IMG/VR virus record: IMGVR_UViG_3300032087_001274
Span: 1-24,638 of that record
DNA: 24,638 nucleotides
Strand: one strand, 5' to 3'
Source: a virus
Part shown: positions 1 through 8,235 of the stretch, one piece after another
Numbering within the stretch: the stretch's first letter is position 1
Layout of the letters: every line of letters starts with the position of its first letter
Translations under genes and position numbers: made by a program
Notes under the pieces: generated by a model
Databases searched by the model: none
Seen by the model: only the letters and a program-made list of their open reading frames with translations
Told to the model about the DNA's origin: nothing

Positions 1-894
1 GTTCTTAACGACTCACCTGCTGTAACATACACAACTGGTACAGCAATGACTACAGCAGCTGCTGAAGCATTAGGTGACGCAAGTGGTAATTCATTTGCTG
101 AAATGGCATTCTCAATTGAGAAATCAACTGTGACTGCTAAGTCAAGAGCTCTTAAAGCAGAATACACTATGGAACTTGCACAAGACTTAAAAGCAATCCA
201 TGGTTTAGATGCTGAAACAGAATTGGCTAACATTCTATCTGCTGAAATCCTTGCGGAAATCAACAGAGAAGTTGTAAGAACAATTTATACAAATGCAGAA
301 AAAGGTTCACCAGCAGGTCATGTGACTACAGCAGGTGTATTTGACCTTGATACTGACTCTAACGGCAGATGGTCTGTTGAAAGATTCAAAGGTCTTATGT
401 TTAACCTTGAAAGAGATGCGAACAGAATAGCACAAAGAACAAGAAGAGGTAAAGGTAACATTATCATTACTTCAGCTGATGTTGCTAGTGCTCTTCAAAT
501 GGCAGGTGTATTAGACTATACTCCAGCTCTTAACAACAATCTAACAGTTGACGATACTGGTAATACTTTTGCTGGTGTTCTTAACGGTAGATTTAAAGTG
601 TACATTGACCCTTATAGTGCAAACTCAGCGTCTGCTCACTACTATGTAGTTGGCTACAAAGGTACTTCACCTTATGACGCAGGTATGTTCTACTGTCCAT
701 ATGTACCACTACAAATGGTAAGAGCAGTTGGTCAAGATACTTTCCAACCGAAAATCGGTTTCAAAACTAGATACGGCTTACAAGCAAACCCATTTGCTGA
801 AGCTGGAACTGGTGACGCAGCTGTTATTAACGGTGCTGGTTCTGCTAACGCTAACAGATATTACCAAAGAACGCAAGTTGCGAACTTAATGTAA
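1..894 (+). CDS. gp23: Major capsid protein gp23, C-terminal part (5' end outside window)
   Basis: This is the main shell protein of T4-like heads. The reading frame is open from the first base, so the 297 visible codons are the C-terminal part of a protein that is about 520 residues in T4. The segment FAEMAFSIEKSTVTAKSRAL followed by KAEYTMELAQDLKAIHG is the conserved gp23 core, and the C-terminal stretch FKTRYGLQANPF is also characteristic. The first in-frame ATG (position 46) is internal and is not the start. A strong terminator follows 23 bases after the stop, so the gene ends its transcription unit. The N-terminal propeptide and gp21 cleavage site cannot be seen. Identification is from remembered family sequence and is confident. 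Confidence 0.95.
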   Translation, partial: VLNDSPAVTYTTGTAMTTAAAEALGDASGNSFAEMAFSIEKSTVTAKSRALKAEYTMELAQDLKAIHGLDAETELANILSAEILAEINREVVRTIYTNAEKGSPAGHVTTAGVFDLDTDSNGRWSVERFKGLMFNLERDANRIAQRTRRGKGNIIITSADVASALQMAGVLDYTPALNNNLTVDDTGNTFAGVLNGRFKVYIDPYSANSASAHYYVVGYKGTSPYDAGMFYCPYVPLQMVRAVGQDTFQPKIGFKTRYGLQANPFAEAGTGDAAVINGAGSANANRYYQRTQVANLM

Positions 895-916
895 TAACTG
901 TTTATACAGTAATACG

Positions 917-947
917 AAAAAAGGGGGCTTCGGTCCCCTTTTTTTTT
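917..947 (+). terminator. Rho-independent terminator after gp23
   Basis: An A-run and GGGGGC stem (917-928), a UUCG loop (929-932), the complementary GUCCCC (933-938, one G-U pair) and nine T residues (939-947) form a textbook terminator with a closing C-UUCG-G tetraloop. The flanking A-run can pair with the T-run, so it may also work on the opposite strand. Confidence 0.93.
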
Positions 948-961
948 GGTCCTCCTAAATG

Positions 962-969
962 GATAAATA
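962..969 (+). promoter_or_regulatory. T4-type late promoter box upstream of the gp19 unit
   Basis: GATAAATA differs by one base from the T4 late consensus TATAAATA recognised by gp55-loaded RNA polymerase. It sits between the gp23 terminator and the small membrane protein/gp19 pair. Transcription would begin near 975, giving a leader of about 35 bases before the ATG at 1011. Two similar boxes occur elsewhere in the window (15448, 15814). Confidence 0.7.
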
Positions 970-1010
970 GTATTGTGAAGAAAAAAAGAAGAAATAAGAG
1001 GTTAGGTAAA

Positions 1011-1229
1011 ATGTTTTTACAGTATTCATGGATACTAGGTATTGCTGGTGCAATATTTTTAGTCGCTTATTTTACATATCCTGATAAGAAAAATGCTTTA
1101 GAATTCATTGAAAAAAGAATAGATGATATTCAAATGCAAAGAGAGATTTTGACTGAAAAGGAAAAACAACTAGAACAATTAGCCACAGAAAAAGAGTGGA
1201 AAGAGGTCGACAATGACAACAACAAATAG
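1011..1229 (+). CDS. Small single-pass membrane protein with coiled coil, function unknown
   Basis: I do not recognise this protein of about 72 residues. It has one hydrophobic segment near the N-terminus (WILGIAGAIFLVAYFTY, residues about 7-23) followed by a charged helix rich in E, K and Q (residues about 30-65) that looks like a coiled coil. This suggests an inner-membrane protein with a cytoplasmic helical tail. I chose ATG 1011 because it has AGAGG nine bases upstream. A GTG at 975 in the same frame would lie at the predicted late transcription start and would have no ribosome binding site. The gene is expressed late and its end overlaps the gp19 start (1213), so it is probably translationally coupled to tail-tube synthesis. 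A role in late morphogenesis or lysis is possible but unproven. Confidence 0.7.
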   Translation: MFLQYSWILGIAGAIFLVAYFTYPDKKNALEFIEKRIDDIQMQREILTEKEKQLEQLATEKEWKEVDNDNNK

Positions 1230-1836
1230 TTTTGCAAGACAACCTACAAGTTTAGACTATGCAAGTCCAACGCAGTTTAAATTTCAAATATCTAAACTAC
1301 CAAAAGTAGAATATTTTTGTACGGCTGTTAACTTGCCTTCACTAACAATTAGTGAAACATCACAACCAACACCATTTGTAGATTTACCAATGCCAGGAAC
1401 TAAACTGACTTATGGTACACTAACTATGACATTTTTGGTTGATGAAAATTTAGAGAACTTCCAAGAGATACATGGATGGATTAGAGGGTTAGGCTTTCCC
1501 GAAGATTACCTAGAATATGGTAACCTTGCACAAGCTGGCGCTGACCGTTTTCCTGGTGGGTCAAGTGCAGTATCAACTGAACCAGGTAAAGTTAAATATG
1601 GAACAACAAAACAAGGTGCTGTATTTTCAGACGCAACATTGATTGTATTAACAAGTAAAAACAACCCTATTGTGGAGTGTAGATTTAGAGATTTATATCC
1701 AACATCTATAGGTGAATTACAATATGACCAACAAGCAACAGATGTACAGTATTTGACAACCACAGTAAGCTTTAATTATAGTAGATTTGATTTTGCAGGT
1801 GTTGGTGCTTCAAGCACTACTGTTACAACTTCTTAA
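1213..1836 (+). CDS. gp19: Tail tube protein gp19
   Basis: This protein would polymerise into the inner tail tube through which DNA leaves the capsid. At 207 residues it is longer than T4 gp19 (163) but has the tail-tube-type N-terminal region, with SPTQFKFQISKLPKVEYFC followed by VNLPSL and later YGTLTMTFLVDENLENFQEI, as seen in marine T4-like phages. It overlaps the preceding membrane-protein gene by 17 bases, and both lie behind the late promoter at 962. The gp19 and gp54 folds are related, so a tube-initiator role cannot be fully excluded, but length and position after gp23 favour gp19. Confidence 0.85.
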   Translation: MTTTNSFARQPTSLDYASPTQFKFQISKLPKVEYFCTAVNLPSLTISETSQPTPFVDLPMPGTKLTYGTLTMTFLVDENLENFQEIHGWIRGLGFPEDYLEYGNLAQAGADRFPGGSSAVSTEPGKVKYGTTKQGAVFSDATLIVLTSKNNPIVECRFRDLYPTSIGELQYDQQATDVQYLTTTVSFNYSRFDFAGVGASSTTVTTS

Positions 1837-1842
1837 TCAGAC

Positions 1843-1871
1843 TTTACTTTTTAATGTTTTTGTGATATAAT
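1843..1871 (+). promoter_or_regulatory. Sigma70-type promoter for the uvsY unit
   Basis: TTTACT (1843-1848), a 17-base spacer and a perfect TATAAT (1866-1871) lie in the 57-base gap after gp19. Initiation would be near 1878, about 16 bases before the uvsY ATG, leaving AAGGAT (1884-1889) in the leader as ribosome binding site. Confidence 0.65.
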
Positions 1872-1893
1872 GAAGTGAATATAAGGATAAATT

Positions 1894-2322
1894 ATGGATT
1901 TAGAAAAACTACAAGAAATGGCCGACAAAGATTTGGCCATTAATAATACTGAATTAGATTTAGAATCCCTTAAAACTCCTCAATTACATAACAAGTATAT
2001 GAAACACTATACAAAGTTTAAATTGATGTTGACTAAAGCGGAAACGGATTATAAACAGTTAAAAAAAGACAAATGGGAATATTATACAGGCAAGTCAGAC
2101 GCTTCAGTCTATGCTCAAAAACCATTTGATTTAAAAATATTAAGAACAGATATAGACAAGTATATCGAAGCAGATGAAGAATTGATACGAGGTAAACAAA
2201 AGTGTGAATATCTTTCAACTTGCGTTGACTACTTGGACAAAACAATCAGACAAATATCTAATAGAACTTTTACAATTAAAAATGCTATTGATTGGCAAAG
2301 ATTTACAAGTGGCGCTGTGTAA
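1894..2322 (+). CDS. uvsY: Recombination mediator UvsY
   Basis: UvsY loads the UvsX recombinase onto gp32-covered single-stranded DNA. The 142-residue length matches T4 UvsY (137). Shared features include the N-terminal MDLEKLQEMADKDLAINNTE, the YYTGK segment near residue 65, and the end INRTF-like/IKNAIDWQRFTSG, which corresponds to T4 IKHIQDMRAFEAG. It is helical and charged throughout. It is the first gene of a unit in which every following gene up to def touches or overlaps its neighbour. Its TAA overlaps the ATG of the oxygenase gene by one base. Confidence 0.85.
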   Translation: MDLEKLQEMADKDLAINNTELDLESLKTPQLHNKYMKHYTKFKLMLTKAETDYKQLKKDKWEYYTGKSDASVYAQKPFDLKILRTDIDKYIEADEELIRGKQKCEYLSTCVDYLDKTIRQISNRTFTIKNAIDWQRFTSGAV

Positions 2323-2876
2323 TGTTTTTATCAAAAATATACCATATAAAAGATAGTATTGTACCACATAGTTTTTGTGATGAGATTATTAGTGATGGTG
2401 AGTCACAAAATATTACAAATGCAAATATAAAAGATGGTGATAATAACAATAGAAGCTCAAAGGTATCTTGGTTAGATAATAAAAAATTACAAACATCATT
2501 AAGTAACTTGGTTCAATTAGCTAATGATGAAAACAATTGGAACTTTTCTTTAAAAGAATTTGAACCTTTGCAATATACAATTTATAATATAGGCGACCAT
2601 TATGATTGGCATATTGATAGTCATAAAAAACCATACAATAATGGTTTAATTAGAAAGTTAAGTTTTACATTATGTTTAAATGATGATTATGAGGGTGGTG
2701 ATTTTAGAATATGTCAACCACATCCTAATCCAGATAAAGTTATAATTGAAACATTTAAACCTAAAAAAGGAAGCATGATTGTATTTCCTAGTCATGTATG
2801 GCATAAGGTAAGTAAAGTAACAAAAGGTACTAGAAAGTCTTTGGTGGGTTGGGTAGTAGGAACACAATGGCAGTAG
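2322..2876 (+). CDS. 2OG-Fe(II) oxygenase, PKHD-type hydroxylase
   Basis: This is a 2-oxoglutarate- and iron-dependent dioxygenase of about 184 residues. The iron ligands are visible as H97 and D99 (YDWHIDSH) and H161 (VWHKVSKVTKGTR), and R171 in GTRKSLVGWV should bind 2-oxoglutarate. The order and spacing are those of the prolyl-hydroxylase-like PKHD family (PiuC-like) often carried by marine T4-like phages. I chose ATG 2322 because its TAATG overlap with the uvsY stop gives translational coupling; the frame is open further upstream but would run into uvsY. The substrate is unknown: a protein side chain or a nucleobase are both possible. The position between uvsY and uvsW suggests a link to DNA metabolism, but this is inference. 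Confidence 0.88.
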   Translation: MFLSKIYHIKDSIVPHSFCDEIISDGESQNITNANIKDGDNNNRSSKVSWLDNKKLQTSLSNLVQLANDENNWNFSLKEFEPLQYTIYNIGDHYDWHIDSHKKPYNNGLIRKLSFTLCLNDDYEGGDFRICQPHPNPDKVIIETFKPKKGSMIVFPSHVWHKVSKVTKGTRKSLVGWVVGTQWQ

Positions 2877-4348
2877 TAAAGTATATTGTACTGGAAAAGA
2901 AAGATGAAGTTAATTTGTCTATTGAGGCAGAGGCTGGTATTCGTAGAGATTTATCAGAATATTTTACATTTGAAGTGCCAGGTTTTAAGTTTATGCCACA
3001 ATATAGAAATAGAGTGTGGGATGGAAAGATAAGATTATATTCTTATCAAACTGGTCAAATATATGCTGGGTTATATCCTTACATTATTAAGTGGTGTAAA
3101 GATAATCAAATAGAAGTTGTTGACGGTACTAAAATTAAAGATGTTACTGTTGACGAACAGGCCGTGGATGGTTTTATTAAGGCCTTAAAAATACCATTCG
3201 AAGTAAGAGATTACCAAAAGGAGGCATTTATCTATGCAATTAAAAAATCTCGTTGTTTATTGTTATCACCCACAGCTAGTGGAAAATCTCTCATTGTCTA
3301 TCTTATTGCTAGGTTTAACCTTATTCGGTTAAAAAATAAAAAACAAAATAAGGTATTAATTATTGTACCTACTACATCATTGGTAGAACAATTGACAAAA
3401 GATTTTAAAGATTATGGTTGGAATAGTGAAGCTAATGTACACAAAATATATCAAGGACATGATAAAGATACAAATAAAAGAGTAGTTATATCTACATGGC
3501 AATCAATCTATAATTTACCAAAAGCATGGTTTAAACAGTTTGGTACTATTGTAGGAGATGAGGCACACTTATTTAAAGCAGTATCACTTACTAAAATTAT
3601 GTCTAAATTAACAGACTGTAAGTATAGATATGGATTGACAGGTACATTAGATGGTACAAAAACACACAAACTTGTATTAGAAGGATTGTTTGGTACTGTA
3701 AATAAAGTTATATCTACTGCCGAGTTACAAGATAAAAAACAATTGGCGGCCTTGAAAATTTACGGTTTGATATTAAATTATGATAGTGGTAGTAGGCAAA
3801 TGTTAAGTGGTCTTAACTACCAAGAAGAAATGGACTTCCTAGTTAAACATGAAAAAAGAAATAAGTTTATAGTAAATCTATCTTCTAAACTACAAGGCAA
3901 TACACTATGTTTGTTTCAGTATGTAGAAAAACATGGTAAAGGACTGTTTGAAGATATAACAAAAAAGGCAGAGGATAAAAAAGTATTTTATGTACACGGA
4001 GGTGTAGAGGCAGATGAAAGAGAAAATATCAGAGAAATTACGGAAAAGAGTGACAATGCTATTATCGTGGCAAGCTACGGAACCTTTAGTACCGGTATCA
4101 ATATTCGTAATTTACACAACATTGTGTTTTGTTCTCCTAGTAAATCAAGGATAAGAAATTTACAAAGTATTGGTAGAGGTTTAAGATTAAAAGATGATAA
4201 TTCAACGGCTACTTTATATGATATTGCTGATGATTTAACATACAAAGAGAAAGAGAATTATACATTATCTCACTTTAGAGAAAGGATAAATATATACAAT
4301 GAAGAAGAATTTGATTATGAAATCCATAATGTGGAGTTAAACAAATGA
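2867..4348 (+). CDS. uvsW: Recombination DNA/RNA helicase UvsW
   Basis: This superfamily 2 helicase unwinds branched recombination intermediates and R-loops and ends origin-dependent initiation in T4. The 493 residues match T4 UvsW (503). Visible motifs are the N-terminal UvsW DNA-binding region (FMPQYRNRVWDGKIRLY, residues 43-59), Walker A SPTASGKS (134-141), DEAH (231-234), YGLTGTLDG (motif III), and the C-terminal SIGRGLRLK (motif VI). I chose ATG 2867, which has AGG six bases upstream and overlaps the oxygenase stop. Its last codons overlap the next gene by four bases. Confidence 0.93.
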   Translation: MAVVKYIVLEKKDEVNLSIEAEAGIRRDLSEYFTFEVPGFKFMPQYRNRVWDGKIRLYSYQTGQIYAGLYPYIIKWCKDNQIEVVDGTKIKDVTVDEQAVDGFIKALKIPFEVRDYQKEAFIYAIKKSRCLLLSPTASGKSLIVYLIARFNLIRLKNKKQNKVLIIVPTTSLVEQLTKDFKDYGWNSEANVHKIYQGHDKDTNKRVVISTWQSIYNLPKAWFKQFGTIVGDEAHLFKAVSLTKIMSKLTDCKYRYGLTGTLDGTKTHKLVLEGLFGTVNKVISTAELQDKKQLAALKIYGLILNYDSGSRQMLSGLNYQEEMDFLVKHEKRNKFIVNLSSKLQGNTLCLFQYVEKHGKGLFEDITKKAEDKKVFYVHGGVEADERENIREITEKSDNAIIVASYGTFSTGINIRNLHNIVFCSPSKSRIRNLQSIGRGLRLKDDNSTATLYDIADDLTYKEKENYTLSHFRERINIYNEEEFDYEIHNVELNK

Positions 4349-4761
4349 CAAATATTAAAATAGTTAAACTAGTTAACGGTGATGATATTGTCTGTGCCTT
4401 TCCCTCTGACCAATTACCAGAGGACCACGCATTATTAAGAATAACAAAACCGTTTCAAATTAAATACATTCCTCAGTTAACACCTCAGGGATTTAAAGAT
4501 TATGTGGCATTAGTAAAGTGGACAGCTTATACGAGTGACCATGTTATTACTATTCCAAAAGAAAAGATTATGACAATCACCAACGCAACTGGTGAAATGC
4601 AATCGTCATATGTAAATATTATTAGAGATTATAATGTTGTTGATAAAGTACCAGATAGATTAAAGGTACCCAACTATGAACAAGAAAGAGTGAGTGATGA
4701 AGATGATAGAAGACTTAATGAAATATTTGATGAGTTTGAAGAAGACCCAACCGTCCATTAA
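4345..4761 (+). CDS. Sm-like (Hfq/LSm fold) phage protein, copy 1
   Basis: This 138-residue protein opens with IKIVKLVNGDDIVCAF, followed by a beta-rich stretch ending in ITIPKEKIMTIT and SSYVNIIRDY. That is the pattern of the small Sm-like proteins known from marine T4-like phages, for which a structure of a phage-derived member has been described. A paralogue of 104 residues lies at 20354. The C-terminal tail is acidic (EDDRRLNEIFDEFEEDP). Sm folds usually form rings that bind RNA, so an RNA-chaperone role is plausible but not shown. It starts in an ATGA overlap with uvsW. Confidence 0.7.
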   Translation: MTNIKIVKLVNGDDIVCAFPSDQLPEDHALLRITKPFQIKYIPQLTPQGFKDYVALVKWTAYTSDHVITIPKEKIMTITNATGEMQSSYVNIIRDYNVVDKVPDRLKVPNYEQERVSDEDDRRLNEIFDEFEEDPTVH

Positions 4762-4927
4762 AATTAAAAACAAAGTATCTGTAAGTAATGGCTTAGGAGT
4801 TTATCTCTTTGAACCGGAACACCGCTTATTATATACGATTTTTTTACCATGTCAAGCGTGGTTCGGCCATTTAATTAAAAATAATTATGTCAACCTAGGC
4901 TTGACTATTTGTGAGGATAATGTATAA
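4718..4927 (+). CDS. Small hypothetical protein before gp55
   Basis: This is an unrecognised ORF of about 69 residues from ATG 4718; an earlier in-frame ATG at 4694 would make it 77 residues. The part after the neighbouring Sm-like gene ends (from PSIKIKNKVSVSNGLGVYLF on) looks like a small beta-rich globular domain with three aromatic residues and two cysteines. The stop overlaps the gp55 ATG (TAATG), which supports it being translated and coupled. The start is uncertain because no good ribosome binding site stands out and it overlaps the previous gene. No function can be assigned. Confidence 0.55.
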   Translation: MKYLMSLKKTQPSIKIKNKVSVSNGLGVYLFEPEHRLLYTIFLPCQAWFGHLIKNNYVNLGLTICEDNV

Positions 4928-4928
4928 T
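4901..4928 (+). promoter_or_regulatory. Sigma70-type promoter overlapping the gp55 start
   Basis: TTGACT (4901-4906), a 16-base spacer and TATAAT (4923-4928). The -35 is preceded by CCTAGGC, identical to the promoter at 16358. The -10 overlaps the gp55 ATG at 4927, so transcripts from here would begin at about 4935, at the second in-frame ATG (4936). Confidence 0.5.
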
Positions 4929-5502
4929 GACTACTATGACTAAAAAAACAAAAACACAAAAAGAACATTATGTAAATAATAAGGAGTTTTTGGCTGCCAT
5001 GATTGAATTCAAAAAGGCAGTACAACATGCTGAAAAGAAGAAATTAGATAGGCCTCCTGTTACAGATTACATTGGTAGTTGTTTCTTAAAGATAGCGAAT
5101 CACTTATCGTATAGACCTAATTTTATTAACTATACATTTAGAGATGATATGATTAGTGATGGTATAGAGAATTGTTTACAGTATTTGGATAACTTTAATC
5201 CAGAGAAATCTAACAATCCTTTTGCTTACTTTACACAAATCATTTATTACGCATTTATTAGAAGAATACAAAAAGAGAAAAAACAAGTAACCATTAAACA
5301 AAAACTAATAATGGAACATAATTATGATGATATGAGTTTGCAACCAGGAGAAGATAGGGATTTTAAAAATCAATTTACTGAATTCTTACAAAAGAATACA
5401 ATAATTGACGAACCAGCTAAAAAAGAAAAAAAGAAAAGAACTACTAAAAAATCACAATCAACCTTGGAATATTTTATTAATGAAGATAGCGTTACTGAAT
5501 GA
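4927..5502 (+). CDS. gp55: Late-transcription sigma factor gp55
   Basis: gp55 directs host RNA polymerase to late promoters and is activated through the gp45 sliding clamp. The 191 residues match T4 gp55 (185). The N-terminal HYVNNKEFLAAMIEFKKA corresponds to T4 YVNNKELLQAIIDWK, and the core FRDDMISDGIENCLQYLDNF and NPFAYFTQIIYYAFIRRIQKE is the sigma region 2-like part. Near the C-terminus (residues 177-184) QSTLEYFI aligns with the T4 clamp-binding SLDFLYE element and reads almost as a PIP box. ATG 4927 is coupled to the upstream stop and has GAGG ten bases upstream; ATG 4936 is an alternative. The late boxes in this window are its predicted targets. Confidence 0.93.
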   Translation: MTTMTKKTKTQKEHYVNNKEFLAAMIEFKKAVQHAEKKKLDRPPVTDYIGSCFLKIANHLSYRPNFINYTFRDDMISDGIENCLQYLDNFNPEKSNNPFAYFTQIIYYAFIRRIQKEKKQVTIKQKLIMEHNYDDMSLQPGEDRDFKNQFTEFLQKNTIIDEPAKKEKKKRTTKKSQSTLEYFINEDSVTE

Positions 5503-6529
5503 CACACATTTCGGATGCCGTAATGACTCACCTGCCTTTATAGAATACCAAAATAAGTTTTACAATAACATTTTCTTTCCATACTTGAAAGAACATAACA
5601 TTGGAACATTGGTACATTTAGGTGATGTTGTTGACAGACGAAAGTTTATAAACCATAATACAGCTCATAACTTTAAAAAAGTTTTTTGGGACAAACTAGA
5701 TGATATGGTTATTGATACCCATATAATTATAGGTAACCATGACACATATTATAAGAACACAAACGAGGTCAATGCTTTACAGAATCTTAATATTTCTAAA
5801 AATGCTAAAATCTATACCCGAGCAACTACTGTTAACCTTGGGGGTATTGATATATTGTTTCTTCCTTGGATTTGTGATGACAACTTGGATGATAGTGTAC
5901 ATGCTATTGACAATACCACTTCGACTATTTGCATGGGTCACCTTGAAATTAAGGGCTTTGAAATGCACAAAGGCGTTTACAATGACCATGGACAAGAAAA
6001 ATCACAATTCACAAAATTTGAAAAAGTAATATCAGGCCATTTTCATAAGAAGTCAGATGATGGTCGTATCTATTATCTAGGCACACAATACGAAATTACA
6101 TGGTCAGACTATCAATGTCCTAAAGGTTTTCATATATTCGATACAGAAACAAGAGAACTAGAAAGAATATCTAATCCTTATCGTATGTATAAAAAGATAT
6201 ACTATAATGATAAAGAACAAAACTATTCACAATACGACTTAACAGAGTTTGATAATACTTATGTAAAACTATTCATTGTTAATAAAACAGATGAAGATAT
6301 GTATAATCAGCTTATAGAGAGAATTTATAATACAATTAGTGTACACGAATTACAGATTATAGAAGACCCGATTGATGTTTCTTCTACAGTAAGAAGTGAT
6401 ATATTGGACGCAGGTGAAGATACACAAACTTTCTTAAACAACTACATTGACCAGGCTGATACTGGTGAATTAGATAAACAAAAATTAAAACAGTTTGCAA
6501 GAGAATTATATGGTGAAGCTAGTGAATGA
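5480..6529 (+). CDS. gp47: Recombination nuclease subunit gp47 (Mre11/SbcD family)
   Basis: gp47 is the nuclease partner of gp46, and together they resect DNA ends for recombination-dependent replication. The 349 residues compare with 339 in T4. The metallophosphoesterase motifs are in order: LNDTHFG (D8, H10), LGDVVDRR, IGNHDTYY, GHLEIKG and SGHFHKK. I chose ATG 5480, where the motif-bearing MKIALLNDTHFG begins; it lies 23 bases inside gp55 in another frame. The C-terminal third should contact gp46. It ends in an ATGA overlap with gp46. Confidence 0.94.
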   Translation: MKIALLNDTHFGCRNDSPAFIEYQNKFYNNIFFPYLKEHNIGTLVHLGDVVDRRKFINHNTAHNFKKVFWDKLDDMVIDTHIIIGNHDTYYKNTNEVNALQNLNISKNAKIYTRATTVNLGGIDILFLPWICDDNLDDSVHAIDNTTSTICMGHLEIKGFEMHKGVYNDHGQEKSQFTKFEKVISGHFHKKSDDGRIYYLGTQYEITWSDYQCPKGFHIFDTETRELERISNPYRMYKKIYYNDKEQNYSQYDLTEFDNTYVKLFIVNKTDEDMYNQLIERIYNTISVHELQIIEDPIDVSSTVRSDILDAGEDTQTFLNNYIDQADTGELDKQKLKQFARELYGEASE

Positions 6530-8235
6530 TTACATTTAAGAAAATAAGATATAAGAACTTTCTATCTACAGGTAATGTACCAATTGAGGTAGAACTAGAT
6601 AAAACTCCTACAACATTAATCGTTGGTAGTAATGGTAGTGGTAAATCTACTTTACTTGACGCATTGTGTTATGCTTTGTTTAATAAACCATTTAGAATTA
6701 TTAAGAAAGACCAAATGGTTAATACTATTAATAATGGTGATACACTTGTTGAAGTAGAGTTTGAAGTTGGTACAAATCAATATATGATTAGACGAGGCAT
6801 TAAACCAAATCTATTTGAAATATATCAAAATGATAAACTTATAAACCAAGACGCAAGTAATATAGATTATCAAAAATACCTAGAACAAAATATAATGAAA
6901 CTGAATTACAGGTCATTTATTCAGGTCGTTATTTTAGGTTCCTCATCTTACGAACCGTTTATGAAGATGAAACCAAGATATAGACGAGAAGTTGTTGAAG
7001 AAATTTTGGACATAAGAGTTTTTGGCTTAATGGACTTGATTTTGCGTTCCCAACAGAGTGATTTACAAAAAAGTCTTACGGAGGTGAGGCACCAATGTGA
7101 GTTAATAAAGACCAAGTATGAAACTGAAGCAAAACACTTAAAGTCTTTGGAAGACCAAGGAACAGACATCCAGGCGCACAAGCAAAAATTGTTAGATAAA
7201 AACACACAAGATACACTTGATTATGAACAAAAAATACAAGAACTGAATGAATCAATAGCAGTATCAAAAGAAAAGGTAAAAGACAAACTAAAAGTTGATA
7301 TGAAGTACAATCAACTACAAAAATTAGAAGCTAAGATAGAAACAAATCTATCATCACACAAAAAGACATTAGAATTTTTTGAACAGAATGATAATTGTCC
7401 TACTTGTACACAACCCATAAATGCAGATTTTAAGGAACAAAAATGCAACCACGAACACCAAACCATTTCGAAACTATCAGGCGGCTTGCGAGAGCTCGTA
7501 GAAGAACTTTCCAAACAAGAGGAGAAAGTAACGCAGTTTGGCCGGATAACGAACAAGATACAAGAGATGAATGTGGACATAGCCAAGATTCATACAAGTC
7601 TGGAAAACATAAAGAAAAATAGTGACCAGATACACCGTGATATTTCAATGGCACAAAACAATGATATTGAAAGTATCAAAGAAGATTTAGTTAATATGTC
7701 AGTACAATTAAAAGAAGCTGAAGAAGAACTAAACAAAGTACAAGAACAAAAGAAGTATGTGGATGTATTAAGAGAAATACTAAATGACAAAGGTGCTAAA
7801 GCACAAATCATTAAGAAGTATTTACCTATTATGAACCAGTTGATTAATCAACACTTACAATCTATGGATTTTTATGTTAACTTTAATTTAGATGAAGAAT
7901 TTAACGAAACAATAAAAAGTAGATTTAGAGATACTTTTAATTACAATAGTTTTAGTGAGGGTGAGAAAATGAGAATTGACTTGGCCTTACTTTTTACTTG
8001 GCGACAAATCGCTAAGATGAAAAATAGTACAAATACCAATCTATTAATGTTAGATGAAATATTTGATAGTAGTTTAGATGGTCAAGGTATGGACGACTTC
8101 TTTAAAATTATCAAACAGTTTGAGAAAGAAAACATCTTTATTATATCTCATAAAGGCGATATATTATTTGACAAGTTTACTAATATTATTAAATATGAAA
8201 AATATAAAAACTTTACGAGGTTACAACAAACATGA
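6526..8235 (+). CDS. gp46: Recombination ATPase subunit gp46 (Rad50/SbcC family)
   Basis: This SMC-like ATPase complexes with gp47. The 569 residues compare with 560 in T4. Walker A is GSNGSGKS (34-41). A long coiled coil (about 180-440) is interrupted near residue 290 by the zinc hook CPTC. The ABC signature FSEGEKMRIDLALL is near 474 and Walker B LLMLDEIFD near 505. All catalytic elements are intact. The start is an ATGA overlap with gp47 and the stop is an ATGA overlap with def. Confidence 0.95.
   Translation: MITFKKIRYKNFLSTGNVPIEVELDKTPTTLIVGSNGSGKSTLLDALCYALFNKPFRIIKKDQMVNTINNGDTLVEVEFEVGTNQYMIRRGIKPNLFEIYQNDKLINQDASNIDYQKYLEQNIMKLNYRSFIQVVILGSSSYEPFMKMKPRYRREVVEEILDIRVFGLMDLILRSQQSDLQKSLTEVRHQCELIKTKYETEAKHLKSLEDQGTDIQAHKQKLLDKNTQDTLDYEQKIQELNESIAVSKEKVKDKLKVDMKYNQLQKLEAKIETNLSSHKKTLEFFEQNDNCPTCTQPINADFKEQKCNHEHQTISKLSGGLRELVEELSKQEEKVTQFGRITNKIQEMNVDIAKIHTSLENIKKNSDQIHRDISMAQNNDIESIKEDLVNMSVQLKEAEEELNKVQEQKKYVDVLREILNDKGAKAQIIKKYLPIMNQLINQHLQSMDFYVNFNLDEEFNETIKSRFRDTFNYNSFSEGEKMRIDLALLFTWRQIAKMKNSTNTNLLMLDEIFDSSLDGQGMDDFFKIIKQFEKENIFIISHKGDILFDKFTNIIKYEKYKNFTRLQQT

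Noticed and set aside
975-1010. GTG 975 as start of the small membrane protein
   Set aside because: It coincides with the predicted late transcription start and has no Shine-Dalgarno, whereas ATG 1011 has AGAGG at good spacing.
4287-4294. GATAAATA inside uvsW as a late promoter
   Set aside because: It is in coding sequence with no late gene directly downstream; AT-rich DNA gives such matches by chance.
5739-6029. 96-codon + strand ORF within gp47
   Set aside because: It overlaps the conserved metallophosphoesterase motifs in another frame and has no initiation signal. Its hydrophobic look comes from the frame shift.
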